Origin: Triticum aestivum
Taxonomy: Eukaryota > Streptophyta > Magnoliopsida > Poales > Poaceae
DNA: 64,000 nucleotides
Direction of reading: 5' to 3'
NCBI RefSeq assembly: GCF_018294505.1
Contig: NC_057814.1
Span: forward strand, 42,059,725 to 42,123,724
Below are positions 21,505-34,100 of this stretch, in pieces. Numbering within the stretch: the first letter of the stretch is position 1; each line of letters opens with the position of its first letter. Under the pieces are notes generated by a model that ran no database searches, was not told where the DNA came from, and saw only the letters and a program-made list of their open reading frames with translations. The position numbers and the translations under genes were made by a program.

Positions 21505-22825
21505 TGATGAGTGATATTTTTACACTCATTTCAACCTAGTTTAAACCGAGATATTTAATTAAAAGAGAGATATTTGCTCTGATATTGCCACTAATGACTA
21601 ATGAATACAAAGGATTCCATAAATCCTCTCTTTAATATTTTTTCCGCAGGAAATGGGCTGAAAAGAAAAGATATCACGTGGGAGAAAGGAAAGGAAGGAA
21701 AATGGAGAAGAAATAAATCATCAGGAGGCGTCAGAAGGCTACCAGAGCGAAAGATAGCATTCCATGCGACCGCACGCGCTCACATGAACGGTCTTTTGGC
21801 ATGGAAACCGAGGCTGGTCATCCACCTGAACAACTTTTATAAAGGGAACCCCGTCGAAATGTCAACAGAACGAGCAAAGGAGGTTCGTCAAGCACAACCA
21901 CAACCCATTCATTATCATCATCATCCACAAACCCTAGATGCCGCCATTTTCACCTCCATAGCCCTCTCTCATCTAGTTCATACTTGTAAATCGTGCATCG
22001 CACAAGACATCTATTGTAAAACATATTGCAATCAATCAATCTCAAGATGTGTTCTTCAATTATTTCTTCTTGCGGTTTAATCTCCATGTATGAGTAGTCC
22101 GGTAAGGTATGGGGTGAGCCATGAACCTTGCAGCCCCAGGTATTTGGTGAGGGGATCAATGGATGTCTTTGACACAACGTCTTTTATGTGTAAAATAAAA
22201 TTGCATCATGAAGTATCTCTTGTCTTGTCCGTGATCTTCATCCCTGCAGGTACCCAGGATCATGGAGATCGAGCACTAGTGAGGTTAGGTGCAAGAGTAC
22301 CATGAGGTTAGGTGCACTAGTGAGGGTAACATAGATCATATCCTTGGGGGTTCATGAGGTGTAGTCATTGAACGCAAAAGGCTTTTCTCTGATATTATTA
22401 TCTTAATTATCAGGGCAACCCAGCGAGACGGATAGGGCCTTCGGTGGGACAACTGATTCTTGATGCAGGACGCGTGCCAGTCAAGATGTTATTTGGACAC
22501 ATCCCCCATTCCGAACGAAGCAAGCACCTCTTGATGAGAGACTTCACGGGCACAAAATAATATCATTTTTTATCTCAACACAAATACGTGGTTGTAAGCA
22601 TTAAGACCTCATTATCGTACCTTCTTTTTATTATAAGTGTTTTAATCACTATTTGCTTGTTCATCCGGTCAAGCTGGATTCCACACTTTGACAAAAGCTT
22701 GCTAGAGACCATCTCTTCAAGGGAGTCTTCCTCTCATGGGTAAGATACCCAGGGTCCCCTCTGGAGAAATCGGTGCGGGATACCCTTTCTTGTTCCAATG
22801 TCGGATCAATAAAAAGGAGATATCA
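21505..22825 (+). repeat. 5' LTR of the truncated gypsy element
   Basis: It begins TGATGAGTGATATTTTTACA and ends ..GGAGATATCA, giving TGAT/ATCA inverted termini. A TATA-like TTTTATAAAGGGAACC lies near 21835, followed by a CT- and CA-rich leader, consistent with U3-R-U5. The 159-codon open frame inside (21601-22080) is not a gene. Length is about 1.32 kb. Confidence 0.65.
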
Positions 22826-22828
22826 TGC

Positions 22829-22856
22829 CCTTTTTCTAGCGCCATTGCCAGGGAGG
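22829..22856 (+). other. Primer-binding-like site
   Basis: TAGCGCCATTGCCAGGGA lies a few bases after the LTR end. It is a diverged form of the TGGCGCCGTTGCCGGGGA that follows the 5' LTR in many grass gypsy elements. Confidence 0.55.
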
Positions 22857-22971
22857 AGTTTAGTATTCCTAGTCTTCGTGTTTAGAGTTCTGGTTAATGT
22901 TAATTTTTAGTTTTAGTTCAAGTTTTATTTTTGTTGCATGTCTTGTCAGTAGAAAAATCCAAAAAGTGACT

Positions 22972-24830
22972 ATGGCTCATAGTCTTGGGAGTTTTGCTAC
23001 TCCTGGCAACAATTTCAGGCGTGAACCAATAGCACAACCTGATGTTGCAGCTCTAGAATATGAGATCAAACTGAACTTAGTTTCCATGGTTCAACATGAC
23101 CAATTTGGAGGCTCTACTTATGAGGATGCATCTATGCATTTAAATAATTTACTAAATTGTGCAACATGACACACATAAAGGATTATGATCCAGATGCTCT
23201 GAAAATTCACTTATTTCCTTTCTCTTTGAGAGGAAAAGCTAATGAATGGCTTTTAGCTTTGCCTAAAGGAAGTATTACTTCTTGGGATGCTTGTTGCAGT
23301 AAAATTTTATCTAAGTTTTTTCCACCTACAAAAATTATGCATTTACATTCTCAGATTACATGTTTCAAGCAAGAGGAACATGAGCCAGTAGTGCTTGCGT
23401 GAGATAGAATGAAAGAAGCAATAAGAAACTTCCCCAATCATGAAATGGTTGAGTGGTTAATCCTTCATATGTTTTATAATGACTTGAATTATATGTCAAA
23501 AATAATGCTTGATACAGCTGCAGGAGGAACAATCATGGGAAAATCCATAGAAGATGTCAAGAAGATACTAGATGATATGCAAGAGAACCATGCCCAATGG
23601 CACGTTGAGAAAACCACCACCAAGAAGGTGAATGCCATACAAGAAAATAGCTCAGAGTTGACAACCAAGCTAGAAGAACTTATCTCTTTGATGAAAGGTA
23701 AAGAAGAGGTAAATGTTAATGCCATCACTGACGAAGATATTAGTGATGTGAATTTTATTGCTCGTAATAGCTATAATCCTAATTGGAAAATAATGGTTAT
23801 GCTCCTAAACTTCCTTGTCCTAATAATGGAGGAGCATCAAATAATTTTAATGGAGCTAATGGTAGCAATAGAAATGCTCTTGAAGAAACTCTTATAAGAT
23901 TTATTGCTAGTCATACTGAGTAGAATGAAAACTTCAAGAATATCTTGAAGAATCATGATAACTTACTCGGTCAATTGACCAGTAAGGTTGTTGGACTAAA
24001 AATGATGTACAGATACTTGAAGCTAGATCCAAGAATATGGAGGTACAAGTGGCAAAGATAGCAGAGAGCCAAACCTTGATTTTGGCCAAGTTTGTAGCTA
24101 AACCATAACCTAACCTGGTTGAAAAAGTTAAAATGGTAAGAAGAAACGAAGAGGAAGCTGAGGTAATTGACACAAGTCATCTGCTAGAGTACAATTATAC
24201 CATTACATATTTTGTCAAGATGATAGCCATGAAGTATCCACTAACAGAGGTAACTTACGACGAGGCATATAATGTCTTTGTTGAACATGTTGCAACCAAG
24301 GTACGTGAACTTGATGATGAAAGGAAAGAGTTATTCAGTAAGTTACCAGCTAAGCAAGAGGATGCTTTTGAACCTACTATAGAGATTGAGATATGACTTC
24401 ATAAGTTCAGTGTTTTATGTGTTTTAGGGCAAGCATTTCTACTGTCCCCAAATCTGTTTATGATAGTCTCAATTTTGATCATTATGCTAGTACTAGGATT
24501 ATATTGAATATGGCTAATTCAACTTTTACTCAGGTAGTAGGCATTAAGCAAGGAGTTATAGTTCAAATTAATGATTGCTCTGTCATGATTGATCTTGTTA
24601 TAGTAGATATGCCTGAAGATCCAATTGGTCCTATAATTCTCGTTAGACCTTTTCTAAGGACTATTAAAGCTGTGATGAATGTGTTTGAGGGAAATGTTCA
24701 TTTTGATTTACCAGCTAAAGATCCCTTCACAAGGCATTTCCGCAGGAAAGAGATATTAAAGACCTACACAGGAGGAGGCATCATTCTAAATGCCAGAAGT
24801 TATGGTCTTGGTTTTCTAGCACCACATTGA
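22972..24830 (+). pseudogene. Degenerate gag plus protease-like region
   Basis: The likely start is the ATG at 22972 (MAHSLGSFATPGNN). The retrotrans_gag domain spans roughly 23040-23560, with FPFSLRGKANEWLLALPKGS and AAGGTIMGKSIEDVKK recognisable. Breaks seen: a frameshift near 23160, TGA replacing a tryptophan-like position at 23400, a one-base loss near 23790, and stops near 23920 and 24105. The 3' part (24417-24830) has a protease-like fold region (FRASISTVPKSVYDSL, VDMPEDPIGPIILVRPF). The catalytic Asp expected just before the ASIS segment is not visible. It is dead, and its layout suggests a non-autonomous parent. Confidence 0.75.
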
Positions 24831-24985
24831 TCACCACTAAGGTCGAGCTATCCGACCAAAAACAAGCAGTTCGTGGGAGGCAGCCCACGTGAATAAAGTA
24901 GACAACTAAGTTCAATCATGTATTAGCCTACCAAAACGTCTTGTATTGTGAAACTGAGGTAGTAATTATGTATCTTTTAGAAGGA

Positions 24986-26640
24986 CAGGCCACAAGGCCC
25001 ATGAAGTGAGTGGGCCAGCCTATTTCCCATACAAACGTGAGCCAAACGTTTATCTGTCTCCTCATCCAAATTAATATTCATTATAAAAAAATGGCTCAGA
25101 TCACTGGCGGAGCCATGCCAAGGCCGAATGGGTCGTGCCCCGCCCAGCGTTTTGCAGTTTGTTCACTATTTTTCTTTTACATCCGGGCCTTGGAACACCA
25201 ACCCACAAGCTGTTTGCTTCTGCTTGGCCTGCCCAGCTCGCTCAATAATGGGCTTCAAGCTCCGCCACAAGCTCAGATGTTTATCTATCCTTTCATCAAC
25301 ACTAGAAAAGACGATCGGGCTACAGAAAAAATGTTTAATTAGAGATGATAGGTATCAATCCCTTGAAATTTTTTATGGCATGGCCTATCTGTATACATGT
25401 AGACTTGACTTTGCCCTATCTGTATATATGGCAGAGCCTGTGACTGCGGGCTTATGGCGGCCGCGCACCAGGTAGGCCGCAATCCTGTGCGTCCTTTTGG
25501 GCCTAGGGATCTGGAATTCGTCAGCGTTGGTCAGGGCTGCGCCAGGCCTAGTGGCTGAAATACGGTCCAGGATACACCTACCCGCGACATAGGCGTATTA
25601 TGTTCGGCCCATCCCGCGATCCTGTTTGCACAAGGGTGTCATGAAGGGTTTAGGCATGGGAAGTAGATTTTTACTCCCATTCCCTTATTTGGCATATGAT
25701 GGGAATTGGCGTGGGATAGAACGCTGCTCACGAATTAACAGGGTACCCCTGAAAGGAAATCGGTGGGAATTGGCTTCCTCAACTCCCAGTCCCCTTCCCA
25801 CATAAACTCCCAATCCCTCTAATCAAACAATGGAATTTTAATCTCCTTACCCCTCAACTCCCATTCCCCATCTCTAATTCCCGCGAACCAAACACGCTGT
25901 CTGGAGTAGAACAGAGCCACACGATAGCTATTCCTATTCCTGGCCCATCCCCCCGGTCTCTCTCTCTCTCTCTCTCATCGGTGTGTGGTTCTCGTCGGCG
26001 AAAGCGCTCCCCTTGAGCCGTGGTCAAGAGACCGGGTGCATCCCCACCCTCTCACGGCTCCTGCGACCGAAGGGACAGCCGGAGCACTCGTCCCCATCTA
26101 CTCCGACGGCCAACCGGGATCCCGCGTCATGTTCTACTCCGGCGGCCGGATGACCTCAGGTTTGTGGAACACCGGATCTGTCCAGCTCGAGGTCCTTGTC
26201 CATGGATCTGGCCAGGAAAAATCATTTTCTCCATTGCTTATGTCGGTGAGGCTAGATCACACGTTATGTGCTTATGCTTTTCTCCTAGCTGGTGTTCATC
26301 TGTTCTAGATTTGCACGTTTTTATGATTTTAATTGTGTTCCTTCTATTCCTTTGGTACGATTGATTTGGCTGTATGGTTCAATCAAGATTTATATCATTT
26401 GTTCGGGACAACTATGTTTGTTCCATTTTTGTGTCAATTTGCTTCCAAACCATGTGCATCTGATTTTGCAGGGAGGGGAAATCCTCTCTTTGACCTGCTC
26501 TATGTAGTTGCTGGCAATGATTTTCAGATTTGGCGCATGGTAGCTAAAATACAGGGTATAATTTTTGGATGTGTCACTGGATTATAGTACTGTCGCTGGA
26601 TTTTTGCTTGGATGTAGTTGTTGGTATAATGCACGCCCAT
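24986..26640. other. Mixed unassigned DNA with an exon-like segment
   Basis: 24990-25560 holds low-copy-looking DNA with motifs often seen at grass DNA-transposon ends (ACTGGCGGAGCCATGCC). 25955-25977 is a CT microsatellite, followed at 26000-26160 by GC-rich DNA that could be a first exon ending near 26159 at a CAG|GTTTGT donor-like site, then AT-rich intron-like DNA. The peptide is unrecognised. A host gene interrupted by the downstream transposons is possible but not shown. Confidence 0.3.
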
Positions 26641-26664
26641 GGATAAATTAGTGTGTTGTGGATT

Positions 26665-26748
26665 CGGAAAATGCGAACGGAGGCCGTCCTTCAGGCAGGC
26701 CGGAATCTCGGCCATTGAACCTCCATGGGGATCTGTGCTGCCAGAGAG
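26665..26748. repeat. Left arm of an 85-bp inverted repeat
   Basis: This arm pairs with 32603-32687 with only about three mismatches (core GAACGGAGGCCGTCC..GGCAGGCCGGAATCTCGGCC). Long terminal inverted repeats are typical of Mutator-like elements, but the 9-bp flanks (TTGTGGATT versus CAGAGCCTG) do not match. Confidence 0.8.
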
Positions 26749-26978
26749 TGGCTCTCGGCAAAGCATGCATAGTTTTGTTATCCGTGACTAAATGTTCGCT
26801 TTGTCGCCCCCAACGAGATGATATTTTTTATTAGATTCATTGCAGTCTGAACAGAGTTTTAGCTAAATAGAGAGCTAGTGCACAAAGCATGCATAGTTTT
26901 GTTATCTGTGACTGGATTTAGTTGTCGGGTTAGTTGCTCCCGGGCTATTTTAGTGATGTGGATTTGTCGATGTGCATA

Positions 26979-29900
26979 CACTACCAAAAACTGAATTTTT
27001 TCTGTGAGCCTAAAACCGACAGGAAAAGAGGGAAAACCGACAGGAATATATTTTCCTGTCGGCCAACCGTCAGGAATGGCCGCCAGCCATAGCTTGACAG
27101 GGAAAGGAAGCTATGCCTGTCGGTTGGCCGACAGGAACTTTATCCCTGTCGGTTTTACTTGTTTCTCTGACGGTTTTGGCCCTACAGGGCTGTACAGGCA
27201 TCAGGTTTGGCCAACCATGGAAGTTGTTTATCCCTGTCACACAGCCGACAGGAAAATAAGACACAAACGAACAAAAAAAACTCCATAATGATAGTTTTAC
27301 ACATCTATTCCATTATTTAGAATACTCAGAACATAGAAACATCAATAGCAATAGTGTACATCAACCATATATCTACGAATTCACATATCTCCTGGTACAG
27401 TTCCATAGAATTTACATGAATCATAGGCTAACAAAAGCAGAGGTCCAGCATGAGACCTAATTTTCTATAATGCCTTGCTGCGGTTTAAGTTGCAAGCTGC
27501 TCTTCAAAGTTACCCTGCAGTGGCTTAATTGAACTTGTAAAAATGAGCAAGTGTACGTCAACATTTTGCTACAAAAAGGTAACAAGAAACAGGAACAACA
27601 TATATAAGATATGATCAACATAATCTATTTGGTATCTCAGCTTCTCACATTAACATTGGCATATATACCAAACTTGTTTTTGTCACAGCAGGGTTACCAA
27701 ATTTAACAGCTATATAGACAAATAATGGAGTGATTTGTTCTAGCATCATGTCTCAGATTTGATGCAAATAATACAGCTGACTAAATCCACTCAAAGGACA
27801 ACCTGAGCACAAGCTTCTGGATCAGTTTGGCAGAACTATCAGCTAACAGCCGGAGTAGATAATTTATTAGAAACTTCTTGCAAGTCAAGTTCAAAACACA
27901 GTACCAATGTTAATACAATTAAGTGCAACTCCCCGAGGATGCATAACCACAAAGCTACATAATAAGAAAATAATAGGGAGTTAAGTCTATCCATTTCAGA
28001 TTTGCAAGAATACTCAGCAGATCCTTGATCATCTCCAAAATAGTAGAAACCAAAGCATTATGCAATTATTTGATAATGTAATAGTGGGGAAAGGTACCTC
28101 TTCATTCAGAACAATATGGTAGAACTTCTTGCCTTGATTGATAACCTGAAATTCTTGATTGAACCTCCTTGTTGTACTGATAATGCTCCTTGTACTTGCC
28201 ATGCAGCTGCTAGTGCTTCCTAAATCCTAATATAATAAAAGAGGATGAAACCAAAAGCTACGAATAAATAAAACTAGAGAACACATTTTTACGACACTTC
28301 AAATTGAGACAATAAAAGATCAAAAGGGGATAGAAATAAGTTGTGTTCAGACTAAACGAACATAGAAAATTACTGGTTAAATGAAGATCTCATGATCTTT
28401 GGCACACTGGACATAGCATGGTATGATTTAATATACATGAGACAACTTGATCAACAGTTATTCAAGATAATCCATTGATTAGTAAAAATACCTTGATTAG
28501 ATCAAAGGCTCTTGCATCTCAGCGTAGATCCCGAATCTTGAATTTTGCTCCTAATCATGAGATGCAAACTAGAAAAATCAGTCCTCAAATAAGCAGTGAC
28601 CAATATTTAATTTCTAGGTTCAAGTGCATATACAACAACAAAATATGGAAGGGAATAGTACCACTTCATTTGGAAGAATATTATACAATTTCTTGACGCC
28701 AAGTCATAACCTCAACCTCATCTTTAGCCTATCTGTTGCACTGATGATGTTCATAGTACTTGCAACGCAACTGCTACTGGATAGAGAGCAAACTGTTACA
28801 GTACTGGATAGTAAGAGAATAAAATCAGAAGGAAATAGAATCGCAAGTAACATTTGGACTGAACAAACATTGTTTTCATGACAGCGTTCCCTGCATTATT
28901 TTCATTTTCAGTGCATTATTCAGGACAGAGCAAACCAAAGCAATGTGGTTCAGGAAAGAGTTCCCTGCATTATTTTCATTTTTCAGTTCAAGGCAGCAAT
29001 ATGGTGACCGGTTAAAGCTTGAAAACAAATGATAGTTCCAACTGACACACCAGACGAAGCATCTAAATGATCACAACATAGTTACAGGCCATATAATAAA
29101 CAAATGCATAGACCTTGTACAAGCCGCTCAAAAATCAGAGGAACCATGTTCATGTATGAAAGTTCCGGGAAGTAAAAATTGACCAACGTGCACCTCCATG
29201 TATAGATACATCACAAAATATATGTTGTTATATACAACCTAAAAACAGTAATCAATCTTGGAGAATAATAAAAATTCAACAGATCATCATAAGGAAAATC
29301 ATGCCCCAAAAAATTTATTAGTCTTGTAACCTGGAAATGAAAGCAAAAGATCTCATACAACCTTTTCTAAAAGCAGTTGGCTCTAGTACCAGTACAATAT
29401 CTTGCAGCATATGGTTGCAGAGGAGAGGCGTTCAACTACTTTGGCCTATTCGAAATGAATGTCCGTATAGAGCCATTTGCTTCCGCTAGTACCCAACAAA
29501 TTAGGGAGAAGAAAATGCTTATTATTTTTTTGGTGAATCCAATCGGAGGTGCTTACAGATGAAATTTATCAGAAGGATACAGATCCTAGAGAATGGAATA
29601 TACATCGATTATTATAAGTGAAAAAACATCATAGTAGAGGTGGCGCCTAGATCTGGAAGGGACGCTACCTGGATGGAACAGGGTGGTACTCAAAAAAGGA
29701 TGCTAAGAAGGTCGAGTGACGGCAGTGGCGGCGACGTTGACGGAGACCCTCCCGCGGAGGCAGCAGGGAGGTTGACGGCGATATTCCGGAGAGGGTCGTT
29801 CCATGGTCGATGACCCTACAAATATGGCGGAGGGGGCAGCCGAGAGATTGGAGGAGGCGGAGCCGGCGGCGAGGGATTCAGCGCGCAACCCGGCGCGGCG

Positions 29901-30310
29901 GCGGCCGCTAGGGATTTGGGGCGCATCTGGGCGGCGGCGGCGAGGGATTTGGGACGGAACTGAGACTGGGAAGATAAGGGTGGGTACTGATTTGGGATTT
30001 CTTTTTCGCCAGGGCTTTATATAAGTCGGTGAGCGGCGGGCCAGAATTCGGCTAAGCGGCGGGACGGGCTTTCATTTTGGCGCGCGCAGCTGAAATTCCA
30101 TAGCGCCAAACATGGGCCTCTTTTTCTTGTGAGTTACCCACGACAGGGATACATATTAGTTCTATGGGCTGAGCAGGGGCCGACACCGATATTATTAATT
30201 CTGTGAGTCTTCGGTTGGCCCACAGGAATATACATCATTTTCCTGTGAGCTAGTGCGGGCCCGACATGAAAAAATGATGACCCACAGAAATATTTCGCTT
30301 TCTGGTAGTG
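26979..30310. mobile_element. CACTA-type transposon, 3.3 kb, non-autonomous
   Basis: The left end is CACTACCAAAAACTG, the right end reverse-complements to CACTACCAGAAAG, and ATA is duplicated on each side (26976-26978 and 30311-30313). The left subterminal 270 bp is packed with CCGACAGG/CCTGTCGG motifs in both orientations; the right end has related GACAGG/CACAGG motifs. These are the expected transposase-binding type repeats. The interior is AT-rich without a TNP2-like transposase. Near the right end, 29640-30025 is GC-rich and reads like a promoter plus first exon on the minus strand. Confidence 0.85.
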
Positions 30311-30313
30311 ATA

Positions 30314-32602
30314 TGCCGAATCTAGTAGGTGAATACTAGGGATGAGTCTGGGTTGTTTATTTTGTTTGGAGGTATTTTTGTGGGATTTTCACCGCTTAGC
30401 AGCATGATTATTCGTGAACTTGTAAGCAATTGGTATGGTTTTTATCAAATAATTAAATCTAAGCTAGTTTGCCATCAACCCCATAGATCGAAATTTGTTT
30501 TGCAGTTTATCAATTTGATTAGTTAAGTCTACATAGAGTTTTTGTTCATTGTTCTGTCCATCGTCTCATTAACTGAATAATGATGTCTGATTGCTCGTCT
30601 GTTCAATTTGATTAGATCTCTTGTTATCATTACGGATTTATGATGAGCCATATTTTTTTCCAATTTCCTCAGTAGCTGCTAATAAATGTAACACGAGTGA
30701 ACATACATTATGGTTTAGGGTTCAGGACGTTTCTCTTTATTTTGTTGGTTAAGAGACTAGAAATCATGCAGCCTTAATACTAAACTGTATGTAGATTGTG
30801 TCTATTTGAGCTCCAAGCTTTTTTTAGCCACTTCATTTTTAACTCGTCTTCTCATTATGTCTTCGTGGTGAGCAATAATGTGTTTTCCCACTTTTCACTC
30901 TAGTTGTTAATGATCGTGACACCAATGCACATGCATTATGGCAGGGTGCAAGCTATTTCTTTTTGGTTCTTTTGATTATCAGTCCTAAAATGGTGTGGCC
31001 TGGACCAAAACCTTATTTAAATTTTGTTTTATCTAAGGAGTAATATTATCAATGTGATTTGTTTGTAATGAGCTGAAGGTTTTCTTCTGTTCTGATTATC
31101 CCTTGGGTAGTTATCTACATGTGCTTTGTTTTGTTAATAAGGAACAAGACAGTATGCACGTTATATTCCCATGGTGAGGATTGGCAGAGCCTTTGTGGAG
31201 CGGGAGGTCAAGCCTAGACCGTAAGAGCGCTTTAGAACCTAAGACAAGCGGGATGGTCAAGTTGTAAACCCTGTCATTGTTTGATTCCCTAGAAGAAGCT
31301 TACAGTTCTAAATGACGCATTCTGTTTATATTTATACACACATCCTGATGCATCAACCATCGTTTCTTTTGATTGTTATTTACCTACCTGAATGCATGGG
31401 CCATTAGGTGTGATTTGCATCAGTGCATAAATTATTGATAGCAGCCTCCAAATTCAGAATGAACACAGTAATTTGATCCTTCAAATTTAACCAGGTTAGG
31501 ATATTTAGAGCACCAGATGGGGTTGAGATAAATCCTTGCAATGGAGCTGCTCAGCATATGTAGAGTTGTGAGATGGTCCAGTTGTCAGCCCAACTATCGG
31601 CACATTGGTTGATCCACTAGATTAAGCGTATGAGTTCAATGATTTGTACTCCATGGAATGTGATTTTTGGGACTTGTTTCACCGAGAGCCGATTTAATGT
31701 TCAGAGAAAGAAATGTTTGCAAGAGATTGTCTGTTCTGGTGTATGTCTACATTTTAATTTGCCCATTTCTGATTATAGTCCTGAATTAATATTCAGAGCT
31801 CCGCTGTTTAATTACATATTGGTATATGTGAGCATGTGTTTTCTAGCTGAACTTGATCCAATGAAACTGACTAATATTTTGACCATCATTGTTTCTTAAC
31901 TGAATTTGATCTACTGTGAAGCGCCACATTGGAAAGAACAGTCATCAATTGGAGATTGTGTAATATAACTATCTTTACGCTCATGAATGTTTTCTAACTG
32001 AATTTGACTAGATGGTACTTTGTGACCATTGTGCAGCAAGCTTAGATCATCGCACTGATCTTGTGTACATAGTTAATAGTGGCAAAACACTTGACAAATC
32101 TGGACTAGCAAACTACATGTGGTAGCACACGTAGAACACAGCAGCCATTGACCCACACCATCACAGCATTAAACGTTATTTGACAGCCCTCGTTGCGCTG
32201 CCTAGTTCCGACTTTCTTGCGTATAGAACAGATAAAACTCAAGTCCCAGGCTAGTGGTAATAGTGTTAAAACACAAAGACAATGTAACCGTGCTGCATTT
32301 GCTGGCCAAACCGGACAGAAGCATTAACTTTAAACTAATTAAACTTGCTTAGTGAAAAGATAGCCAGCTGTGAACGAACTTGCGTTTTCGTTTTCGCTGG
32401 CCGCCAATGCTCCACGTCTGCACTTGACCAACTGGTGGTCTCCCCCGGCCAAAATTGCTCCACGGCATGCATGCACATGGGTGTACAGGTCTCCAGCGCG
32501 CGAGTGCTCTGCGTACACGTCGGAGCCCTAGATGCTTTTGCATGTGTGTGGAGCCTTCCTGGTTCAATACGGGCCAAAAATAAATCAAATACGTGACTTA
32601 TA
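30314..32602. other. AT-rich unassigned DNA right of the CACTA element
   Basis: It continues the sequence interrupted by the CACTA insertion. Short exon-like scraps exist (near 31140-31230) but no domain is recognised. 32340-32540 is GC-richer. No RNA genes seen. Confidence 0.3.
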
Positions 32603-32687
32603 CTCTGGCAGCACAGATCCCCATGGAGATTCAATGGCCGAGATTCCGGCCTGCCTGCAGGACGGCCTCCGTTCGCCTTTTCCGCAG
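32603..32687. repeat. Right arm of the 85-bp inverted repeat
   Basis: Reverse complement of 26665-26748. The arms enclose 6.0 kb, or about 2.7 kb once the CACTA element is removed. Confidence 0.8.
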
Positions 32688-32951
32688 AGCCTGCCCGATT
32701 CCTAATAAGAAATATATGTACAGTCTACTTCGGAGGATTTTTCCAAAGCCTTATGGAAAAAATGATAAATATATGTGGTAACATTTTTTTGATCATATAT
32801 TCAAAAAAAATAGACAAAGGACATATATTTAGTGATATTAGATGCTCAATTGCCCGATGCTGGTCCAACTGTTAGGCCTTTATGGATCGGAGCCACACTT
32901 AATTTCCTCTCTGGGTCTGAGAAATTTCCATGTTCCAACCCGAGGATCATG

Positions 32952-33250
32952 CAAACCAACCTTTGGTTGGATGCTTAGAGGGGGAGCGGTATCTTCAGCT
33001 CACCGGGGTTCAAGTCCTGGTTCTCGCATATTCCTGGATTTATTTTAGGATTTCTGGCGATGCGCTTTTAGTGGAAGGAGATGTTCTTCTCGACGACGAG
33101 GCGACTAGGTGACTTCGTAAATCTCAAGATGATATGCCGGCTCAGTCTCTCGGAGGTGCTCATACGGGTAGAGAGTGTGTGTGTTCACATGGATGAGTGT
33201 ATGCGCGTATGTATGTGCGCTTGCGTCTGTATTGTGTTATAAAAAAACCC
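32952..33250 (+). mobile_element. Au-type SINE
   Basis: A tRNA-related head with a B-box-like GGGTTCAAGTCCTGG (33003-33017), a body with CGGCGATGCG-type sequence and CTCGGAGGTGCTCAT, and an A-rich tail. It is flanked by imperfect duplications CGAGGATCATG (32941-32951) and TGAGGATCACG (33251-33261). The same family recurs inverted at 58662-58962. Confidence 0.8.
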
Positions 33251-33296
33251 TGAGGATCACGAGTACCAGCCCTATCTTTCGGGCGCTAACAAAAAA

Positions 33297-33371
33297 AGAG
33301 ACGGGAGGTATCGATCCCCCTGCGTCTTACATGCATAATTAAGCACTCTAACATTTGAGCTACATCCTCAT
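33297..33371 (-). tRNA. tRNA-Ala(TGC)-like relic
   Basis: The minus strand starts GAGGATGTAGCTCAAATGTT, with A-box-like and B-box-like (GGGGGATCGATACC) segments. TGC lies in the anticodon-loop position, and a T7 run immediately downstream could terminate Pol III. The invariant GG of the D loop is lost, the anticodon stem has a mismatch and an extra base, and the acceptor stem pairs poorly, so it is probably a pseudogene. It lies just beyond the SINE in opposite orientation. Confidence 0.5.
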
Positions 33372-34100
33372 TTATACCTGTTTTATCAATCCAACAATTA
33401 ATATTTATTTATTGTGATTAAGACCAAGAATTAAGCAAACGGCAGTATTTCCCCAGCCCATCCCCATTTCATTCAGTTGCCTGAATTGGTTTTTATTTGC
33501 GGGGCCAGTTGCCTGAATTTGCCTAAGCCTAAACAATGCAAGCATATACAGTTCATGTGTATATACAGTTCTGTAAGATAAGACGTGCAATTCTCCAATA
33601 GTATTGGACTTGTGTACAAATAAACTCATTCATGTATGCGAGGGAAATGATATTCGCTGATGGCTTAAAACATGTGTATTAAGCTATCGAAATAGGCCGC
33701 TCGAGCTAAAAATCAGCACTTCATCATTTAATCAGTTGGTGTTCACTACACGCAGGATATTCTGGTAGGTAGTTTATTTAACCTCAACATTAGACTGTTT
33801 AATCAGTTGAAGCCATTTAAAAAGATCTTTCTGGTATTTTATATTTGTGACCCTTAGAATGCTAGAAAGTTGAATCCCTGTGCAAATTGTAGTGAATCTA
33901 GAATGTAATTGTCTCATACTCTCAGTCCAGATGTAACTATGGAGCAGTATGTAAGAATCCCATGAATTGAACAGGACACTTGGTCACATCGGATGATATG
34001 TGTTTACTGCTGGGTGTACACACTATTTATGACCACTTGAGGCGGCGCTGTTGCACTCTACCTGACTTCAGTAGTTGAATGCATATGTTAATGTGGCTTA
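33372..34100. other. AT-rich, nothing recognised
   Basis: No domain-bearing open frame or terminal repeats seen. It ends with the TTA target duplication of the next MITE. Confidence 0.3.

Larger units (their letters stand above)
21505..24985 (+). mobile_element. Truncated gypsy LTR retrotransposon (5' LTR plus gag)
   Basis: A 5' LTR (21505-22825), a primer-binding-like site just after it, and a gag region with a protease-like tail are present. No reverse transcriptase, integrase or 3' LTR is found before unrelated DNA begins near 24990. Gag and the PR-like segment resemble Triticeae non-autonomous gypsy families. I do not assign a family name. Confidence 0.75.

Noticed and set aside
21601..22080. 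159-codon plus-strand frame
   Set aside because: It falls entirely within the gypsy LTR and has no domain.
25620..25900. MITE between AAGGGTTTAGGCATGGG and GCGAACCAAACACGC
   Set aside because: The two ends are not inverted repeats of each other and no target duplication was seen.
26665..32687. Firm call of a Mutator-like element
   Set aside because: The terminal repeat is long enough, but the required 9-bp target duplication does not match and no MULE transposase is present.
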